In this document: piece by piece, positions 17,501-21,118 of the stretch
Layout: each line of letters opens with the position of its first letter
Position numbering within the stretch: the stretch's first letter is position 1
Assembly: GCA_023091735.1 (NCBI GenBank)
Contig: JALKBU010000908.1
Coordinates: 1-21,118, forward strand
From: Trichomonas tenax
Lineage: Eukaryota; Parabasalia; Trichomonadida; Trichomonadidae
Length of the DNA stretch: 21,118 nt
Reading direction: 5' to 3'
Notes under the pieces: generated by a model
The model's database searches: none
Told to the model about the DNA's origin: nothing
Seen by the model: only the letters and a program-made list of their open reading frames with translations
Program-made: the position numbers and the translations under genes

Positions 17501-20287
17501 CTGCAAGTCTTCGTAGATCTGGCAATATAGAGTATCTGGGATGTTGAACTTAGACATTGCTTCAAAGAACTCGTTTGATTTCGCACGATATTGCCTTTCG
17601 ATTGTAAGTGGAATTAAAGAAACAAAAGCTTCAGGAGGAGTATCAGGAGAAATTAGTGGAATAATGGCTTTCCTAACAAGAACTTGATCACAATCTAACA
17701 AAATTCTCTTGATCTCTGTTGCTGAGAAGATTTCCGTGACATTGAAAAATGGAAGAATCTGACATGCAATAGCCAAGCTAACCGTATCTAATGATTCGGC
17801 TGTTAATATATCAACGACTTGCTTTAATGCGTCTTTTGTTAACATTTTGGCACTTCTTGCTGCTGACCTTAGAATATAAGGGAAAATTCTGGAAGCTTGT
17901 GTTAATGCCATTGCATCTTTTACAGTGTTTGTAAAGACGTGTTGAAGTGGATGTATGCATATGGGGAGATTGTCAAATGGCTCGAAAAGCATCGTCACTA
18001 GGAATATTCTCTGACTCGTGATATCAAAATCAGAAATTTGTGAGAATAAAATGTTAAGATTTTCTTCTGTCTTGAGTCTATTCAAAAACTGGCATTGAGC
18101 GACTTGTTCGTAATCGATTCCAATGATGTAAGATACATCAACTGGCGCTCTTAACTTTTCGGCCCTGAATTCAATAATAGGTTTCGACCCAAGATGGAGA
18201 TATGTTAAAGGAGAATTGAACTGGAACATTATATCAGAATATCCATCATTGTAATATAAAGCCAACTGATTTGAAAGATAATCTAAAGCTTTTCCTGCAG
18301 CATAGTAAAGCCTTCTCGCTGAATGAAATGGATGGAAAGAAATCTTTTGTGATACAGCAGTGCTTGTTTCCAATTTGAATTGAATATTTTGAACCAATCC
18401 AAATTCATCATTAACTCTGAAGAAATCGGCTTCGAGACAGGCTGCTGCATGCAAAACAGCTGTATTTCTTGCTTTGTGTATTGAGAAACTTGACATCAAA
18501 GAATTGACAAAATCATCCATTAATGTGTTGTCATCGTAAATTTGTCTGAATAAAGAATGAACAAGCCAATGAGCATGGATTTCAGGAATAGCAATGTTAA
18601 CGAATTTCATTAACAATGGAACAACATACTTAGCATCGGATAATCTAGATGTGATAACGTCAATAAAATGAGGCATTTCTAATGGGAATTGCAAAAATTC
18701 AACAGTCATTAATTTGTCAATAACTTCTTCTGATTTTAGTTTTTTGTACTTTTCTGTCCATGTTGAAAGAACAGTGAATAAGCCATGTGTAACAGAACTA
18801 TTCTCACTGACAATTGAAGCAATTGTTTCATCCAATAATGTGAAATAGACACCTGAAATATCGATAAACTCAATAACTTTGGAGAACTGCAAAAGAGAGT
18901 CAATGATTGCCGGATTCATTCTTGCAACTTGAATCGCTTTCTTGAGATAAACAAGAGTAGCCTCACAGTTAGGATTTGCTAACAAGAAGCATGTGACGGC
19001 GTTAAATTTCTCGATTGAGATGTTCAAATGTAAAACATTATATAGCTGCTTCCAGATGTATCTGCATTGCTTGATTGTTGCAAAATCGATTGATTGAAGA
19101 ACTTGTATATTTGAAGTTGCGTGATCGAACAATTCCTGTCTGAGTTTATCTTTCTTGGTCCTGTCAATCAAGGCACAATCGAGTGGAGGATAAAGCTTTC
19201 CAGTCTGAAGATACTCAATTGCATAAGTATCTGGTAGATCTTTGACTAAAGGCAAAAGATGTGTAATTGTAACCAAATGTTCAGTACCATCGCATTTTGT
19301 CGATGCAGAAAGTAATTCCGTGATATCTTGTAAATCGAAAGGTGTCCTATCACTAATTTTCGTAAGGTTGCTTAGCGCTAAAGCCGTTAAAGCACTGTTT
19401 TTAGATTTCGATGCTCTGATAAGTTCATGCTTGACATTTAATGCAGATTTCTGTAAGCCATTGAATTGAACAATCTTACATACACAATCCACAATCAAAA
19501 ACTCTGTCTGAACATTGAGACTTATATCAATCGATGTCAAACTTCGTAATAATTGGTCAGTCATTTCTGGCATCGATTTCGCATTACTGGAAAGAAACGG
19601 ACACATGATAGCAGCTGCTGATGTATCTAAGGGCATGATGTTAATTATACCTTCAGCAAGCATTTGTAAGAGTATTGTTGCATAAACTGGATTAAGGAAA
19701 GGTTGGATCTGATTAAACATCTTAATAAGTTCGACAATCTGTTGGGCTGTAATTTGTTTGTCTAAAATCATCTGCCTCGCTTTCTTTAAGAACGGGGTTT
19801 GAATTAATTCTGTAATTTGATGTATTCCGAGTTGTGAAATATTTGGGCATTTCTCCTTTATGAATGCTTCATTCGCTGTGGTTATGTTGAATTGCATTAG
19901 TTCGCTCTTTCTCTCAGCAGAAATAATTAAAGGATTTAATTTCGCCAAAGAGGCCCTGTAACCTTTGAGAGATTCATTCAGCATCTCCAAGTATTTGACT
20001 GGTAAATTGAGCTTTGCAATAAATGTATAGATTTCAGTATAAAAATTTTGTAATTCCTTCTGGAGAATTCTAGACGGAGAATTGCGGGAAATTATCAAAT
20101 CCCAAAAATCTGGGAGGTCCTCATCGATGAATGTTTCGACTTCCCTTGGGAATTTTGTTGATTTCGAAATATTTTGATGATGAATCGTACCTGTGAGCTC
20201 ATTAATTATGGAAGCAACTACCTGAGGGTCCTGCTGATTTATGCTTGAGTTGAACCGGTCAGGATCGATTAAACTTCCATGACTCAT
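14549..20287 (-). CDS. Large ubiquitin-specific protease (USP/C19 peptidase, USP9X/USP24/USP34-like layout)
   Basis: This 1912-aa protein should cleave ubiquitin from substrates. The peptidase C19 domain lies at about residues 1027-1320. It has the Cys box GINNLGSTCYASS (catalytic Cys 1036, oxyanion Asn near 1031), a QEDAGEFLN motif (1103-1111), LTLARWKFE in place of LxLxRF, and the His box NGHYTAIV (His 1270), followed by WYICDDE with Asp 1286/1287. The catalytic set is therefore complete. The two CxxC pairs that bind structural zinc in most USPs are absent. About 1020 residues before and 590 after the domain are helical and repeat-like, as in USP9X, USP24 and USP34. The ATG at 20287 is preceded by initiator-like TCATA (+1 at 20302) or TTCACTT (+1 at 20309). 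The stop is TAA followed by A. The gene converges on the PF20-like gene. Confidence 0.92.
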   Translation of the reverse strand: MSHGSLIDPDRFNSSINQQDPQVVASIINELTGTIHHQNISKSTKFPREVETFIDEDLPDFWDLIISRNSPSRILQKELQNFYTEIYTFIAKLNLPVKYLEMLNESLKGYRASLAKLNPLIISAERKSELMQFNITTANEAFIKEKCPNISQLGIHQITELIQTPFLKKARQMILDKQITAQQIVELIKMFNQIQPFLNPVYATILLQMLAEGIINIMPLDTSAAAIMCPFLSSNAKSMPEMTDQLLRSLTSIDISLNVQTEFLIVDCVCKIVQFNGLQKSALNVKHELIRASKSKNSALTALALSNLTKISDRTPFDLQDITELLSASTKCDGTEHLVTITHLLPLVKDLPDTYAIEYLQTGKLYPPLDCALIDRTKKDKLRQELFDHATSNIQVLQSIDFATIKQCRYIWKQLYNVLHLNISIEKFNAVTCFLLANPNCEATLVYLKKAIQVARMNPAIIDSLLQFSKVIEFIDISGVYFTLLDETIASIVSENSSVTHGLFTVLSTWTEKYKKLKSEEVIDKLMTVEFLQFPLEMPHFIDVITSRLSDAKYVVPLLMKFVNIAIPEIHAHWLVHSLFRQIYDDNTLMDDFVNSLMSSFSIHKARNTAVLHAAACLEADFFRVNDEFGLVQNIQFKLETSTAVSQKISFHPFHSARRLYYAAGKALDYLSNQLALYYNDGYSDIMFQFNSPLTYLHLGSKPIIEFRAEKLRAPVDVSYIIGIDYEQVAQCQFLNRLKTEENLNILFSQISDFDITSQRIFLVTMLFEPFDNLPICIHPLQHVFTNTVKDAMALTQASRIFPYILRSAARSAKMLTKDALKQVVDILTAESLDTVSLAIACQILPFFNVTEIFSATEIKRILLDCDQVLVRKAIIPLISPDTPPEAFVSLIPLTIERQYRAKSNEFFEAMSKFNIPDTLYCQIYEDLQQYEISHYMDIDQTFISLMKLLPKTDKMIELTIKRLFAPPTCHNLNAPFVHTLEAFGAGLDFIRSMKAVPYLMERLRSLPNSPRLHIDLSDDFTYKGRCGINNLGSTCYASSIIQAISTIPTLVSDILNLTIEQLQTPFLINFRSLLAQNIYARGSILNVRGMMEDMKDFNPYMQEDAGEFLNTLLNSIKDTVNKGENILGLLTGEELEGFYTTDGRLISQKKKTFSQLQLVTEGMSNLYESFDKNFREEVMHDYKINDQTGERADVIRRSVITRWPDYLTLTLARWKFELESATYTKLTHEFDFPMVLQGQYLERTTGSNPGTNYNLTAVILHTGTTENGHYTAIVEGDDGEWYICDDETINYFSQAQIPSWSFGGFENVDEKGRIMTAYLLLYRRCDVKPVYPTVPKDLEPTIDEQNANTWSSIIFYSTQFIEFVRKLLREHLDDFTIIEFATIVLFKVCVPNPKLLEAFCKQMQEIVTVSESTCETFCDMIDRCIGESLQSLLCYSELSFKYLSPLIISAVERITSTTRCVYNLLKAVSLSTTKRCAILANELIAVSLRRCVNVDWTNEDELLNLMVINLVQDNTKESQKPTGYVYFVAINLISQVLLEISEIKINDAMLKFLEPASVSAIVSIARRSEAFIGLLTSVAAQKPDVLDDLKETIKNNKEIQLLLVSVAANSASIGEEIPRANYDFLWSTIFNLIFHDTKDIRQSILNAAVKLLKTPDKRAIDFISQAILDDKLAALPFYDGSSLVYYFVGLLPFIAERMTIAKNVKAENTNLEALTMVIHAILFSPGSCIPFFGLVSQMLETVQSHKVNLLLSTVVHHILAFDRELKSQLSPAAISKILSLQNPTEEVMQLLNIFREECAESNVLSAAISYTLSLKVSPFGSMIADIVSHVKVGNYNIPAVSLGMEHIKLCIVLLDQENNKTKRSALLDYLGSALTYARPIKLLMRTPTCGRAIEILKLERPEKLKPILDVK

Positions 20288-20299
20288 GAAATTAAAAAA

Positions 20300-20311
20300 T
20301 ATGAAAAGTGA
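20300..20311 (-). promoter_or_regulatory. Initiator-like sites of the ubiquitin-protease gene
   Basis: On the minus strand, TCATA (20304-20300, +1 at 20302) and TCACT (20311-20307, +1 at 20309) lie 15 and 22 nt before the ATG. Both fit the trichomonad initiator TCA(+1)Py(T/A). Which is used cannot be told from sequence. Confidence 0.5.
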
Positions 20312-20651
20312 ATGCTAGTTTGAAATCACACTAAAACATCAACTAACATTCAGTGTGAACTCGATTAGAGAAGATTTTTTAAAAACTTTTCTTTATTGGT
20401 CATATCTCGTGTGTCAAAGCGGACGATAAATGATTCAGAGCCAAATCTCTGCAGTGATTCAATCCATAAGTCTTCACTTTTAATATTTTTAATAAATTTT
20501 TACAATTAACAAGTGATCGAATGCAGAATTGATGCAAAATAGTTGAAAAGCTGTGAAACTTAGAAAATCAGATTTTCAATACTATTTGTTCCTATTTATT
20601 ATAAATTGGTCGATTTTTGCAGCCAGCTGGCAATTTTAACCAATTTTTTGG

Positions 20652-20700
20652 GCTCCACTTTTTTCTCGTTAACCTTTTTGTGTTTTGCGATTTTTTACCA
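20652..20700 (+). repeat. Relative of the 3680-3715 repeat
   Basis: GCTCCACTTTT (20652-20662) is identical to the minus strand of 3715-3705. GTGTTTTGCGATTTTTTACC (20680-20699) resembles the next part of that repeat, with about 17 extra bases between the two blocks. Those extra bases include TTTTTCTCGTTAA, which also occurs near 940. Confidence 0.4.
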
Positions 20701-20824
20701 GGTCGTAAATTTCATTTTTGCTCTAAAACTCACGTTTTTCATGTGTTTTCACTCGAATTTTGCTTATTTAGTCCCATTTCTTTAAGTGAACCAAGTGCAT
20801 CAGGTGCAGGGAAGAGGTGATATA

Positions 20825-20885
20825 GTTAGTAATGGGATGTTCGCATCCGCCACGACTGCGCCGTGGCTTCTGCTAACATCCTTTT
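20825..20885 (+). ncRNA. GC-rich segment folding as a three-way junction, candidate structured RNA
   Basis: GTTAG (20825-20829) pairs with CTAAC (20873-20877). Inside are GGATG-TTCG-CATCC (20835-20848, a 5-bp stem with a UUCG loop) and GCCACG-ACTGCGC-CGTGGC (20849-20867, a 6-bp stem with a 7-nt loop). The alternative GGATGTT (20835-20841) with AACATCC (20875-20881) would exclude the first arrangement. TTTT follows at 20882-20885. The segment is far richer in GC than its surroundings. I recognise no known RNA family, and neither strand gives a convincing protein frame. It could be a small RNA, or an end fragment of a repeat. Confidence 0.3.
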
Positions 20886-21053
20886 AAATATATTTACGAC
20901 AAAAATAGTTTTACAAGTTAGGTTCCCCCCTATATAGAAAATAAATTTTTGAATTACTTACAAAACTAACGTTAATTTTATTTTAAAAATCATGACTTTA
21001 TAAAATCTAATCAGTTTTTAAAATAATTTATTTTTTTATTTCCTAAGTAAAGA

Positions 21054-21118
21054 ATGAGTCAGTACATTTTTTATAAAACATTTCCCGAACGTTTACAAAA
21101 GTTATTCATGAATGATGT
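21054..21118 (+). CDS. Possible 5' end of a gene running off the window
   Basis: An ATG at 21054, with an in-frame TAA two codons before it, opens a frame that stays open for 22 codons (MSQYIFYKTFPERLQKLF...) to the window edge. The composition looks like protein. A TCAGT near 21011 could be an initiator variant, but it is distant (about 41 nt). No family can be named from so short a piece. Confidence 0.35.
   Translation, partial: MSQYIFYKTFPERLQKLFMND

Larger units (their letters stand above)
20288..21053. other. Intergenic region upstream of the ubiquitin protease
   Basis: This 766-nt region should hold the protease promoter at its left and perhaps that of a plus-strand gene at its right end. 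It contains a TATCGTC sequence on the minus strand (20428-20422), a relative of the repeat at 3680-3715 (20652-20700), and a GC-rich foldable segment (20825-20881). A plus-strand frame at 20617-20820 shows no domain, and I do not accept it as a gene. Confidence 0.5.

Noticed and set aside
20403..20466. tRNA-like segment with an A-box-like TGTCAAAGCGG and a B-box-like GATTCAATCC
   Set aside because: The middle hairpin CAGAG-CCAAAT-CTCTG has a 6-nt loop without U33, no acceptor stem pairs, and the B box is one base short.
1..21118. Mobile-element genes, CRISPR arrays, bacterial-type operons or a defence system
   Set aside because: I looked on both strands and saw no transposase, integrase, reverse transcriptase, regularly spaced repeat array or such gene cluster. 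The genes are ordinary eukaryotic housekeeping types.

Overview
The window looks like nuclear DNA of a parabasalid protist of the trichomonad type (Trichomonas/Tritrichomonas-like). No tool or database was used, so the species is not fixed. The reasons are: long intronless eukaryotic genes, AT-rich intergenic DNA, TCA-type initiator (Inr) sequences only 5-22 nt before several start codons, and TAAA at the stop codon of three genes. The last two match the known trichomonad Inr and the stop-overlapping UAAA poly(A) signal.

Layout, left to right. Positions 1-2475 hold no intact gene. They contain a 30-nt tandem repeat, GC-rich palindromes and G-runs, and two short C-terminal coding remnants. A minus-strand NAC-beta gene (2476-2871) follows, then about 1.1 kb of repeat-bearing spacer. 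A minus-strand GT61-like glycosyltransferase (3995-5161) comes next. A 0.9-kb spacer with a palindrome, a short direct repeat and a broken reading frame separates it from a plus-strand run: type III PI4-kinase alpha (6056-10171), an unrecognised 304-aa gene (10413-11327), an adaptin-trunk protein closest to AP-3 delta (11688-13229), and a PF20/SPAG16-like protein lacking WD40 repeats (13521-14189). A 52-nt tRNA-like gene that lacks one arm (14388-14439) lies between the convergent 3' ends of the PF20-like gene and a 1912-aa minus-strand ubiquitin protease (14549-20287). The right end carries a GC-rich segment able to fold into a three-way junction (20825-20881) and what may be the first 22 codons of another plus-strand gene.

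The genes are housekeeping and do not form a pathway: nascent-chain binding at the ribosome (NAC), ubiquitin removal (USP), phosphoinositide production (PI4K) with vesicle coat function (adaptin), Golgi/ER glycosylation (GT61) and flagellar axoneme (PF20-like). Each is probably transcribed alone. I found no mobile-element gene, CRISPR array or defence system. The most unusual items are the shortened tRNA-like gene, the three-way-junction segment, the WD40-less PF20 protein and the trunk-only adaptin.
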